Shown here: positions 22,782 through 33,300 of the stretch, piece after piece
Layout of the letters: each line of letters opens with the position of its first letter
How positions within the stretch are numbered: position 1 is the stretch's first letter
Assembly: GCA_002794785.1 (NCBI GenBank)
Contig: NBBA01000022.1
Span: 496,001-560,000 of the forward strand
Source: Coniferiporia sulphurascens
Lineage: Eukaryota > Basidiomycota > Agaricomycetes > Hymenochaetales > Hymenochaetaceae
Direction: 5' to 3'
Length of the DNA stretch: 64,000 nucleotides
The notes under the pieces: model-generated
What the model was told of the DNA's origin: nothing
What the model saw: only the letters and a program-made list of their open reading frames with translations
The model's database searches: none
Made by a program: the position numbers and the translations under genes

Positions 22782-24153
22782 ATGCTCCCTTCCGTCCGCT
22801 GTAGCCGCCGCGTACAGCAACAGCTCATCCGTTCCTTTGCTACCGAACATACCCCTGCTCCGTCCTCGTCCCTGTCCTCCAATCCGATACCGCCTGCTGC
22901 TCATCTCTCTCGCCCTCGTGCAAGACTCAATCCGTCTCCGCGCTATCCGGCCAACAGTCGACCCCAGGCGATCCCTTCGCTTCCTCCCAACTTCGGTCAG
23001 AACCAGCTCTTGTCAGTCCCAAACTCGACGAGGGCTTTGCTTGAGGATATTGTTTCTCAGTTCCGTGCTCCTGTTCGTTATGCCTTCGCCTACGGGTCTG
23101 GAGTATTCGAGCAGGATGGGTACGCGTCGATGAAGGAGGACGGGAAGACGCCCATGCTAGATTTCATGTTTGCCGTCAAACATCCCAACCATTGGCACTC
23201 TATCAATATGAGTCAGTTTCCTGGTCACTACCCTCTCCACATACGCGCATTAGGCTCGGATTTTGTGTCAAAGGTGCAGGGGGTTGGCCCTGGCGTGTGG
23301 TTTAATACCTTCGTGCGCGTCAATGGCGTAGTAAGCAATCCTATTATATATCTGTATGCTTATACGTTTATCTTCGCTTGCTTTCGCGAAGATGATTAAA
23401 TACGGCGTAACATCCATTGATAATCTTTGCACGGACCTCCTGACATGGCAATCATTATACCTCGCCGGACGCATGCATAAACCTCTCCGAATAATTAAGG
23501 ACGATGCCCGTGTTCGCCTTACGCAGCAGGTAAACCTTACTTCGGCCTTGCGGGCCGCGCTCCTTGCCCTTCCGCCTCAGTTTTCGGAGACGGAACTCTT
23601 CGAAAACATTGCCGCCATTAGCTACAACGGCGATCCGCGAATGTTTTTACCTGCGGAGAATCGCTCCAAAATCACCAACATTGTCAAGAAGCAATCTCCC
23701 CAGTTCAAGGAATTATATCAACGTCTCGCAGTCGGACTACCCGGCGTACACTGGCCATCCCATTCTTCTATAATAAAGCAAGACTTGAGCCCACATACGC
23801 GTGCTATTCATATAAAGAAGCTGCCTGCAACATTGCGATCGGGGATTGCTTCTCGATACTCCTCACGGCCTGGACTTACCCCAAAAGACACGGACGAATC
23901 CGCGTTTTGGATAAAGGTTGCGGGTGATAAGGACCTCGAAGGGGTGCTTCGAACAGGTTCGTCCTTTCCCCCTTTTACTGATTGTTATTCTGTCGAGCGG
24001 CTACCCACGTTACCTTTATAACCCTGACCAGAAATGCAAAGAATTGTTCGCTACCCTGCGGCGGTGCAAACTGTCAAAGGCATCGTAAGCGCGGGCTTCG
24101 GGAAAAGCATTCGTTACTCAGCGGCAAAAGTGGGTAAATGGTGGAAGGGCTGA
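22782..24153 (+). CDS. TAM41: Mitochondrial phosphatidate cytidylyltransferase Tam41
   Basis: Tam41 makes CDP-diacylglycerol from phosphatidate and CTP on the matrix face of the inner membrane, the first committed step of cardiolipin synthesis. The N-terminus MLPSVRCSRRVQQQLIRSFAT is a mitochondrial presequence. Family motifs follow in order: RYAFAYGSGVF (nucleotidyltransferase GSGVF), MLDFMFAVKHPNHWHS, MSQFPGHYP, GPGVWFNTFVRVNG, MIKYGV, DLLTWQSLYLAGRMHKP, ISYNGDPRM and a C-terminal KIVSAGFGKSIRYSAAKVGKWWKG-like end. One intron lies after 'RVNGV' (about 23,330-23,390) and another near 23,955-24,032 joins 'LEGVLR' to 'EMQRIVRYPAAVQTVKG'. The enzyme looks complete. Confidence 0.94.
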
Positions 24154-24678
24154 CGTATAATAATAGCACGTATTTAATCGGAAGAGATCACAACTCAACT
24201 TGTAAGTATAACAACCCTTTTTGACACCGTCATTCGATTAACACTAACGAGCAATGGAAATTGAAGGTATTAATACTGGTCTGAGAACATACCATAATAT
24301 TAATGTTTTGGCGAAAGCTCGCCGATCAAAAAGTGACGTACTGACTCAAGGTCTAACTTCCGAGTTTTGGCTTCCAGGACTATTTTTGAGTCCGTTTTCT
24401 GGCGTCAAGTTCAATATGTACCCTCGCGTGCTCATGCGTGTTTCATCGCCTGGTCATTTGGCGCCCTCTATGATCTCGGCTTGGCGTTTTGCTGTGGGAG
24501 TCACATCTCAGGATCCGAATCTCTCCTTAGATGTACTTAAACTAGAACGAAGCCTTCAGCTTCTTCGTGCACGTCTTTGTTTTTTTACCCCGACTAGATC
24601 CGTTTGTCATTCATCGGTTCTCCTTATTACTTCTCGACTCAGACGACAATACACACGATTAGTACTACCCCTTGTCCC
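24154..24678. other. Intergenic region with an unassigned 199-codon ORF
   Basis: This spacer precedes the unrecognised gene at 24,679. An uninterrupted + strand ORF runs 24,254-24,853 from a true ATG and overlaps the first exon of that gene in a different frame. Its composition is not clearly protein-like and I do not call it a gene. Confidence 0.4.
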
Positions 24679-26306
24679 ATGCCTTTCCGCGGCTTGTCGC
24701 TCAGGCCTGCGCCAAAATGTCCGCCAAACCATGGTTCCGATCGTCATTCAGATGGAGAGAGTGATTGTGCTCATGGATCGCCTCTCATTGCTCGAGTTAG
24801 GCGAAAGCAGAAGTCGAGAATGGTTAATGACAAACAAACTGTACCACGAATAAGTACCACCAGGCAAGCCATCCAATCAGCCAGCTGCATCTTTCTGCTT
24901 ATCCTCGCTCATATTTATCATCCAGTAAGAGCGCCTTAACGACTTCATCATCCCGCTCGACACCGAAGGTATCAGGAAAGAAAAGGAAAAGGCTCACCGC
25001 GGAGTCAAGTGCTGAACTTCATCCTGCGCGACCCAATGACCTGCTCGACAGATTGGGTAATCGTGATGCAACACCAGAAGATTCGGTAGTGCAGAAGTCT
25101 CGAACAAGCTTGCGTGCAAAGCGTTCGCAATGCTCAGAAGGCTCTGAGCGCTCGGAAACCATAACCATGAGGGACGGTGAAAGAATAGCTGACTGTACCG
25201 AAGAGGATGAAGATCCCGAGAATTTCATATTTGAGTTGACTCACAGTCTTGGACTCTCAGACGACCTTCGAACGGAATTGACAAAGGTGTCTCATGTGGG
25301 TAATGTGCACATCCCAAGAATTAAAAATGTTGAAACTGTGCTTCGGGAACTAGCTTCCGATAGAAAAGAAAATTATTTTTCTTATTGCCTCGGTGAAGCA
25401 AAACGGTTTGTTTGATGATGTGCCGAAGAAAGCCATTGTAAGTCAGCTAAGGGTTGACCTGCCTATCGAGTCTATATTCAGTTTATTCCTTTAAGTTACA
25501 ATTTGATCGAATTGCAGAGAATATGCTCCTTACCGTCACGCCAGAGACGCTCTTCAAGGACAGAGGCGCGAACAACTTGAAATTCTATGTGAGTACGTTT
25601 AGACTATTCTTCCTTGACCTTTTTAAGTACTGTCGATCCTATCAAAGGCGCACCTAAAGGATCATTGGAAGGAGCTTGGGTTGAAGAATGGCTGGAGCGG
25701 TAGTATGACGAAGCTCAGATCCCTTGAACTAGCATCTCAGAAGAGTTTCAGTGAGGGTCGCCGCCGGATCATTGAAAAGGTGTGTTCAACCTCAGGTTCA
25801 AGTTCTACCGAACCCGCGGTTTGTAATTAAGACGATTTGATCAGTTGGCAGAGTCCATTGAAAAAGAGCTGCCCCTGTCCGGATTAGCCGTCTTGTTCGG
25901 GTGTCTGGAACCTTCAGAAGAAGAATGCGGAATGTTTGCGTTTCTGGTAAGTCGTATAAGCTTTGTTTGGAGAAGGAGTGTTTAAGCTCCAGTTATTGCA
26001 CAATAATTATCAGCGTTGCGAGTTCTTAAAAAGAGGACGATGTAACTTCTTTGATGAAGTAGATCAAAAGCTCAATATCATCCGGGCAATGGCTCCTGAC
26101 GATACGATAGCGTGGGCCTGCTCCTTTACTGTATCAATGGCGTGCTGACGAACTTTGATAGGCAATTCCGGAAGTTCAGAAAAAGAGACGCCAAGAAGTT
26201 CCCAGAACCGACATGCAAAAAGCGGAAGTGTATGCAGAAACCTTCCAGCGATGTGGATGATGCTAAGCGAAAGAAACGACGCAAAGGCGCGTCAACGAAA
26301 GCATGA
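24679..26306 (+). CDS. Unrecognised nuclear-type protein (basic ends, helical middle)
   Basis: I do not recognise this gene. The reading begins MPFRGLSLRPAPKCPPNHG. It crosses an apparent GC-AG intron (24,864-24,925) into SALTTSSSRSTPKVSGKKRK, then an acidic segment EEDEDPENFIFELTHSLGLS. A predicted helical middle follows: FDRIAENMLLTVTPETLFKD, AHLKDHWKELGLKNGWSGSM, RRRIIEKLAESIEKELPLSG, NFFDEVDQKLNIIRAMAPDD. It ends in a strongly basic tail KKRKCMQK..AKRKKRRKGASTKA. Two bipartite-like basic clusters suggest a nuclear protein. Splicing between about 25,330 and 25,500 is uncertain because the frames of the neighbouring exons do not join without an extra intron. Similar-looking proteins may exist only in basidiomycetes, but that needs a database search. 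Confidence 0.6.
24864..24925 (+). other. Probable GC-AG intron
   Basis: The 62-nt segment starts gcaagc and ends atccag. Removing it joins 'ISTTS' to 'KSALTTSS' in one frame, whereas reading through gives a stop. No usable GT donor keeps the frame here. Confidence 0.6.
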
Positions 26307-26418
26307 ACTTACCGCTTATCACCCAATTATTATATCCCCTTCAACCATAGTGCTTAAAGAAACAAATTAAATAGTGATTTAATTTTGGATAGTATATACT
26401 GTCTACAGTGTAATATGT

Positions 26419-28980
26419 TCAGGTTTCCCTATCGTTTTGAGCATGCACACCCGCGATTCCCCATGTCACCTCGGCACTACGTTTTATGCTCCAGAGCCAC
26501 GTAACAACGAAAATCGGGGTGCTGACAAGCACGTTAAGCACAGGGAAAAGGTCTGGATAACGACGTGGGGGGCTAATGAGCAACTCCGCGATATGGATGA
26601 GGAACATCAACGTATACACGGACTATCACGACGTCCATTAGTACTTATTTCCAAATAATGGTTTTTGAGCACTCACGATACTTGTATAACGAAGGACATG
26701 CTTTGACGTTGGCTTTTTGAACGGGTTGTACCCAATAATGTAATTCCAAAAGAATGTTAATGCAAAATACGGAATCTCCAATCCGTCTTTTTTGAGTAGT
26801 GGCCACATGCTACGGTAATGACCTTGATCAGCTCCGACCAGGTAGATTTGGAAGGAAAAAATCTTACCTGAATACCGCAACATTGTTCACTAACACACCC
26901 CATTCAAATGTGAAGGAGTCATAAGGAGCACCCGATAGCAATAGATTGAGAGGGAGCAGGGGAAGCAGGATGGTCTTCTCGTGTACCTGAAATGAGAAAA
27001 GGAAGAACGACATTGAGGAAGAAAGCATTGCCCAAGGAAGGATGGGTAAAGTTGGCGTCGTTATAATTTCTTCATTTTTCTTTACAGGAGCTGACGTTAA
27101 ACTGCCGTTCATTGCCCCCCAACCGCTCATGACCAGGTTTATCACCGAGGGTAGAAATCCAAGAGCCGTAAAAATAGCCGAGAGTTTGATCAAGAGCTGC
27201 TGGGAGAACCACAAGCGCCATTTGAAGAGGACATTGGAGGCACACCAGAAGTTTGCAACTTTGTCTTCGAATAGGCCACGGGCGAATGGGAAAATTCGGG
27301 AGATGGGGTTCGATATATCCGCAAAGGATGCGAATGGTGGAAGGAAGGGGAGAAATGCAAGAGTGAAGGAAGCGATTGTCACAACGGCAAGACGGATGAA
27401 GAGCCGAGGTCTGTCGGGAATCGTGGGTAACAGAAGTAATAAAGATCGCAGTTGCTTACCCTGCTTTGGGACCTAAACTCAAGCACCTGCCCAATAGATA
27501 TGACCCAATAGCCGGAGCGTAGTACAATGCCATCTGCTTAAACGCTAGACTCGCAACAAAGAAAATGGATCCGAGTTCATCCCTGCCCTGTGAAAAGAAA
27601 TCAAGTGCCAAAAGTGTAAACCCTACAAAAAGTCAGCCTCTTGCTGTGGCCTCAATTCTCGCCCACTCACCAAGCATAATGGAATTATACTGAAAGTGAC
27701 CAGAGTCGACAAGAATTAAGGATGGTTGGAATAAGAGGCACAGCAGTGCCAGACTCTAATTCGTTTCGTGATCAGAAGCCCAGTTTACAGGTGCCAGTGC
27801 TAGAATAAACTGACCTGCGTCCTTTTTGACCGACTACCGTGCCATGCACGGACGAAAAAAATAAGGGCGGGTATATAAACAAATATATCGGACACCAGTA
27901 CTGTTGAGCGCATGAAGGTTTTGCTTTGCGCGGTCTCAATTCCTCGTGATTCGTCGAGTTCAAACCATGAGGGATCAAGTAGTGATCCACTAGGACTATT
28001 TCAGGGTACTCCGGCATTGGCAGATGAGTGAAAGCTCACATTTGTCCGCAAAGCCATGAATGATACGCCGTCAGAGGGGGGTAATCCAAGCCCCAGTATT
28101 GAAGGTCGTAGGTGTACCACTGGCGCGTCGGGAGATGATTGGTGAGTTCCATCCAGTGTCGCTGAGCCTCGTAATCGCCATACATAGGAGGGGTCCCGAC
28201 ACCTATGGTGTCGTACATCTGTACCGCATCTAGACGCGTATAATGCACTGGACTCACCAGAGTAACCACCTAATCCTACGCACCATTTTATCCAAAGTGC
28301 TACAGCGACTGAGCAAAGCAGAACCTGGTCGCGCATCCGATTCCTATGCATCCATTTTATCCACCGCCGACCTGCACCCACATTTTCATTTTCATTTTCA
28401 TTTTCAGCAGCCTCGCTTTTGGTAATGTCCTTGCCGAGAGCAGTCGAAGACCTTCGCTGCCTCACAAGGGCGGCAGCAGGGTCGCGTTCAAGCAGTGAGC
28501 TGAAGCTCAGGGCTTGCCTTCGGCGTACCCGTCCGGACGATGACGAGAACGTCCCAGTGCTTGCGTTACTTATCGACACGGCTGAGAGGGGAGAGGCAGG
28601 TCGGGAGGAAGCAGGCGAGATTGGGGGCGCTTTAGGCCACTGACGGCTCTCCGTCTGGAGGAGAAAGGAGGGCTGGTATGTGGGTATATAGTGTCGTCGT
28701 GGTACGGGTGAATGTATTTCGGATTGGTCTGTCTCTGACCTGATAAAGTCTGCGCGTTACCGGACCATTGTTGTCATCGCGGTTAAGAAGAAACGCACTC
28801 TGCGAGGCTGCCTGCGCTGAGAGCCGAGGACACCGCTCTAAGTTGGCTCGTCCGCTGACCCGTCGAGACTGCACGCAAGCTGCCGCTGCCCGAGTTCTGC
28901 GACGTGTACGAGCGACGACGCGGGCTGGACAAATGGGTGTATATGCTGCCTGAAGGATCCTGGTCTGCGAGGTCCGCCAT
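26419..28980 (-). CDS. ALG6: Dolichyl-P-Glc:Man9GlcNAc2-PP-dolichol alpha-1,3-glucosyltransferase (Alg6)
   Basis: Alg6 adds the first glucose to the lipid-linked oligosaccharide in the ER lumen. Diagnostic motifs are MYGDYEAQRHWMELT, QWYTYDLQYWGLDYPPLTAY and, later, SLILVDSGHFQYNSIMLG (DSGHFQYN, Alg6/Alg8 signature), VASLAFKQMALYYAPA, ISRIFPFARGLFEDKVANFW, SFQVHEKTILLPLLPL and about eleven membrane helices. The first 200 or so residues form a cytosolic, Ser/Arg-rich extension starting at the ATG 28,978-28,980 (MADLADQDPSGSIYTHLSSP). A 59-nt intron (GTGCGT..TCAG, about 28,735-28,793) joins it in frame to ESETDQSEIHSPV..., and the extension includes an in-frame ENENEN tract. The codon at 28,577-28,579 is GTG, so it is not the start. 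The stop (TGA) is at 26,419-26,421. Confidence 0.92.
28381..28404. repeat. Hexanucleotide microsatellite inside ALG6
   Basis: Four perfect copies of cattttc-phase hexamer (cattt t) lie in tandem. On the coding (minus) strand they read GAAAAT repeats and give a Glu-Asn repeat in the cytosolic N-terminal extension. Length changes by whole units would stay in frame. Confidence 0.85.
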
Positions 28981-29106
28981 GGACGTCGTCGTTGGAAGGA
29001 TGCACAGCCAGCCGAGCCGCCAGTTTACTTACCCAACAACACCCACGGACCACGTCTCTAAACATAACATGCACTCTCCGTTCATTGCAATATATTAATG
29101 CAAAGA

Positions 29107-30107
29107 TCACTCGTCTATATTATAATAAGAACACCACTCCCTATCCTCGCCTTCCACCACTTTCTCGCCGTCGTCTGTAAACTTGACGTTCTCCTGTGGA
29201 TGCCAACGTGGCAATGTCAACTCATATTTCTCGAAAGTGCCAGTAACGAAATACTCGCAGGATGACCGTAAGCTTTCCCGACAAATTTGGTGTGGTCTAG
29301 TATGGGCAGTTTTTAAGATGTTCGCGACTATGATAACAACAGGACTGCACTTACGGCCGTACGCGACCAAGTCGCCGGCAGCATTCGTAAAGTCGACTTT
29401 GGTAAACGCCAGCGTCCTACCTAATGTCAGAATTCATTTCGAAAGTTTAGCAGGACACTTTCGGGCATAGCTGCTGCTTTACCAATGCCGGTGACGGTAG
29501 CTCGAGCTTTAAGAACATCGCCAGGAACCCCTGCGGGCTTCAGGAAGGATGTGCCAATGTCGACGGAGACACCAGTCATGTACTGGCCCTTGGTTGCGAC
29601 CGCCAACGAACCCAGTGTGTCCGTCAGAGACATGATCAGGCCACCGTGCACTGTCTAGCGCACTGGGAATGAGGACAGGCATGGCTAGGAGTCATTCAGA
29701 GCAGAAACAATATTTACTCCGACACGATTCACTGAGCGATACATATTTAGATGGGTCAGCGGAGTGGGCGGGGAAGCTCGCCCGCTCACAGTTGTATGGC
29801 TCTATTCTGAGGGATGCTTCAAGCTGGCCTGGCACCGCTCGGTGTATTTGCAGCTGGAAATAAACTAAGAATATTTCCGGCGGGGTTCAGACGCAGAGGC
29901 ATACATCAGGGAAGCACTGGACGTCATGGCCTGGAGGAGGTGCAAAGGCGGTTGGATCTCTGGGAAAGACGGAAAGAGACAAACGAGAGACCTTTGTTGT
30001 CGACGAAGGACCTCCAAACCTACACTGCGTTCAGAAACCAGGAAACCAAAAAACATGAGAGCAATGTAAAAGTGTACACGTCGGGTGAATCGCAGACAAG
30101 CGGACAT
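29107..30107 (-). CDS. Hotdog-fold thioesterase (ACOT13/PaaI-like), possibly mitochondrial
   Basis: This is an acyl-CoA thioesterase-type protein with the HGG motif: TVHGGLIMSLTDTLGSLAVA, GQYMTGVSVDIGTSFLKPAG, GDVLKARATVTGIG, TLAFTKVDFTNAAGDLVAYG, then HHTKFVGKAYGHP and ENVKFTDDGEKVVEGEDREW. His-Gly-Gly and the following Asp of the active site are present. The N-terminus assembles in frame from the ATG at 30,105-30,107: MSACLRFTRRCRFGGPSSTT, a basic, Ser-rich stretch resembling a mitochondrial presequence. It then runs through LQIHRAVPGQLEASLRIEPY and a 14-nt microexon (29,718-29,731) encoding N-R-V-G. A probable GC-AG intron lies at 29,194-29,258. The enzyme body is certain; the presequence and the smallest exons are inferences from frame and family pattern. 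Confidence 0.8.
29194..29258 (-). other. Probable GC-AG intron in the thioesterase gene
   Basis: On the coding strand the segment starts gcgagt and ends ccacag (65 nt). Removing it joins 'KAYGHP' to 'ENVKFTDDGEKVV', the tail expected for this family. Using the GT two bases further in puts the last exon into a basic, unfamiliar frame. Confidence 0.6.
29718..29731 (-). other. 14-nt microexon
   Basis: Coding-strand sequence tgaatcgtgtcgga is bounded upstream by ctcag and downstream by gtaaat. It joins 'IEPYN' to 'TVHGGLI' as L-N-R-V-G, matching the (H/N)xNR(L/V)xT(L/V)HGG pattern of hotdog thioesterases. Without it the two neighbouring exons would lack the NR(L/V) motif. Confidence 0.65.
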
Positions 30108-30312
30108 GGTGGTTCGAACGAAGAGGCGTGACCGCGGCCAGAGGTTGCTCTTCTGGGTTGACTCTGCTCTCTCCTCCTCTACTCACCTGCGCGTCTGTCG
30201 CGCCGGCGCGACCACGAAACCTTCCAGCTCAGTCTGCAATTCTCCGGCCCTCTGCCTCACTTACGAATAGCGACCATCGCGCTCGCCTCTTTCTTTCCTT
30301 TTCTCATCAACC

Positions 30313-33300
30313 ATGGCCTTCGCCACTGGCCCATCGTCTTCAGGCTCATCGTCAGGCTCATCAAGTAAACAGCTCAATGAATACGTGCGTTGGTTTTCAT
30401 TCATGCACGCGTGCGCGTCTAATGCGTCCGCCAACAGCAACTCGGTGATTCGTTAGGCAAAGGCGCGTTTGGTCAGGTATATCGTGCGTGCCTACTTCCG
30501 CCCAACGCGTCTCCACTCTCAGCAGTATAACAGGAGCGCTCAACTGGGCGACGGGCGAGACTGTCGCCGTCAAAGAAATAGAGCTTGCAAACATCCCCAA
30601 ATCGGAGCTGGGGGAGATCATGGTACGTGTGCAGATGATTTGTCCCCTTCGGCGCTTGGGTTTCCTGACGCACCAAGACAGTCCGAAATCGATCTGCTGA
30701 AGAACCTCAACGTAAGCGACGCGTTTTAACTCTTTCTGCACGCGCTGAAGCCTTTGCAGCATGCCAACATTGTAAAATACAAGGGCTTCGTCAAGACAAG
30801 GGAATTTCTGTATATCATCCTAGAGTGTGTGACGCGTTTACAGGGGTGCCACGCGTCTGTTAAGCTTTTCTTCATACAGGTTCTGCGAAAATGGATCGCT
30901 GCATAACATATGCAAGAAGTTTGGAAAGTTCCCGGAGAATTTAGTCGCCGTGTACATATCCCAAGTCCTCGAGGGATTAGTTTATCTCCACGACCAGGGC
31001 GTGATTCACCGAGACATTAAAGGTGCAAATATCCTTACGAATAAGGACGGGTGTGTCAAGCTTGCCGACTTCGGCGTCGCTAGCAAAGCTACAGCCGGTT
31101 CCGCGAAAGATGATGCAGTGGTGGGAAGTCCTTATTGGAGTGCGTCACCTGGCGTATCTTTCGTATTTTTACATATTCATTAATTGAACAAAATACGTAG
31201 TGGCTCCTGAGGTTATCGAACAATCAGGTGCGACAACGGCCTCGGATATCTGGTATTGTTTTTATTATTATACAATACACCTTTATTGTTTTTGACCCTT
31301 TGTGTAGGAGCGTAGGCTGTGTCGTGATCGAACTCCTGGAAGGCAAGCCACCTTATCATTTCCTTGATCCCATGCCTGCACTCTTTCGGATTGTACAAGA
31401 CGACTGTCCTCCAATCCCGGAAGGTGCCTCCCCAATCGTTAAAGACTTCCTCTACCACTGCTTTCAGAAAGACGTGAATTTACGGATTTCGGCAAAGAAA
31501 CTCCTTCGACATCCCTGGATGATATCGGCACGGAAGCAAATGGGACTTGGGGCGAGTGCAGACAAGAAGAAAAAGGAAGGGGAGGGTAGTGATGACACGG
31601 CACGTCGGCCTCTGAGCAACTATAATTACGATGAAGCGGTACTGAAGGTGCAAGAGTGGAACGAAGCTCTGAGATGTGTGTCATCAATTACTATTTATTT
31701 GAAACTGATGGACTGAGCCGGTGGCCGCGATTTTTTTCAGCACCGTCGCGCTCATCTAAACTATCGGGCCGTAGACCTCCTTCGTTGTACGACGTCGCCG
31801 GTCGTCGCTCCCCTTCTCCGTCCCCTGCGGGTCCCCCGCTAAGTCCGACGATAACTCCATCATCCAGCGGACAACAAACTGTGACGCAAGCGGGTTGGAA
31901 AAATGCGCCACCCTCAAAGTCAGCATTTGCCGCCGCTGGTATCAACGGTCCTTTGGGGATGATAGAGAAGAGCCGGGAACCGCTACCTATGGTATTACAA
32001 GAGCCGGAGGAGCAGACGGACAATTGGGACGATGATTTCGAGGAAGGCATCTCATTGACGAAGCTACGCGGACTGGAGAAGGCCATCCCCGACGATGAGA
32101 AGCATGACGGGGATGATAATGCACAAACTATACGACCGCACAGGAGTCCGTCAATTTCGGGCAAAGTGCCCTTAGCGGCTCCCCCGTCTGCGGATATGTT
32201 ACCCATCGTAGAAGATTACTCCGACTTCGCTGTGGAAGAGGATGACGTATTCCAAGGCAAAGTGGCTGATTTTAAACTCAAGAATGGAACGCGCCGCGGT
32301 CTTTTCCATCCGAAAGATATCAAGACTATGGGTCTCGTTCAAAACCCGCCGTCAGGCCCTCATACAGCACCCCTAGACTCTACGACCAAGTCTGTACGTC
32401 AAAGCGCGAGTCCTATATCGCGTTTTCCTTCCTCGTCCCAGCCTCAGCCGCACGCTCGGTCAGCATCTTTCGCGGGCTCACTCGGGAGAGCAGAGGCGGC
32501 GCGGGCGGCGCAAAATCAGGAATTCGACAAGTACGCAGAGGAGCCTGATGAAGACTACGAAGACGTCTTCGGGAAACCTAATGGCAATGGTAAAGTGACC
32601 CCTGAAGTGACACCTGATAAGCTGATCTCATCATTTTCGTAGCATTTGAGCAGGTTGCTCAGTCTCTTAAGTTGAACACTCGACTATCAAGCAAATCATG
32701 GGTGAGGGTCCAGTCCAAGTAATTTACATTGGTTGTTTTCGTTGACCTACCTACGATGTATGTGCTGTAGTTGGGGGATGACGACTTCGATGAGGAGGAC
32801 CCCTTTGCAGAAGTGAGTGATCTACGTTACTTCCCCGCACACAATCAAACATTTTATGACTGCAGATCGATGAGGGATTCTCCGAAGACGATCTCGAGGC
32901 CAATCTGCAACGGGATAAGCACGCGCGACTGTGTAGTCTCGTCAACCAGATGATCGACGAGCTTACACCGGCTGCACCTGACTTCCAGTTGAGGGATGCC
33001 TGCGATCAACTAGTGAGTGCTGTATGATCGAACTAATAGACACTGCCAATGATGATTATTTCATAAGGTTGGTATTTTACTTGATGCTCCAGAGATGCAT
33101 AGCCAGCTCGTTTCAGCGCATGGAATGCTGGCTATCCTTGAGGTGCTTGAAGCGAAATCTTCCTCCCGAGACGTGACAACAAAGCTACTACAAATAATCA
33201 ACTTGGTAAGCGGCCACGCTGAGGGTAGTCTATCTTCGCTCAAGCCTCACAACTTGTTTTCCTTCATCCCAAGCTTGTTACCACCGACGTTGGTTTCCTG

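Noticed and set aside
28001..28579. ALG6 starting at 28,579
   Set aside because: That codon is GTG. The frame continues upstream through a 59-nt intron to an ATG at 28,980.
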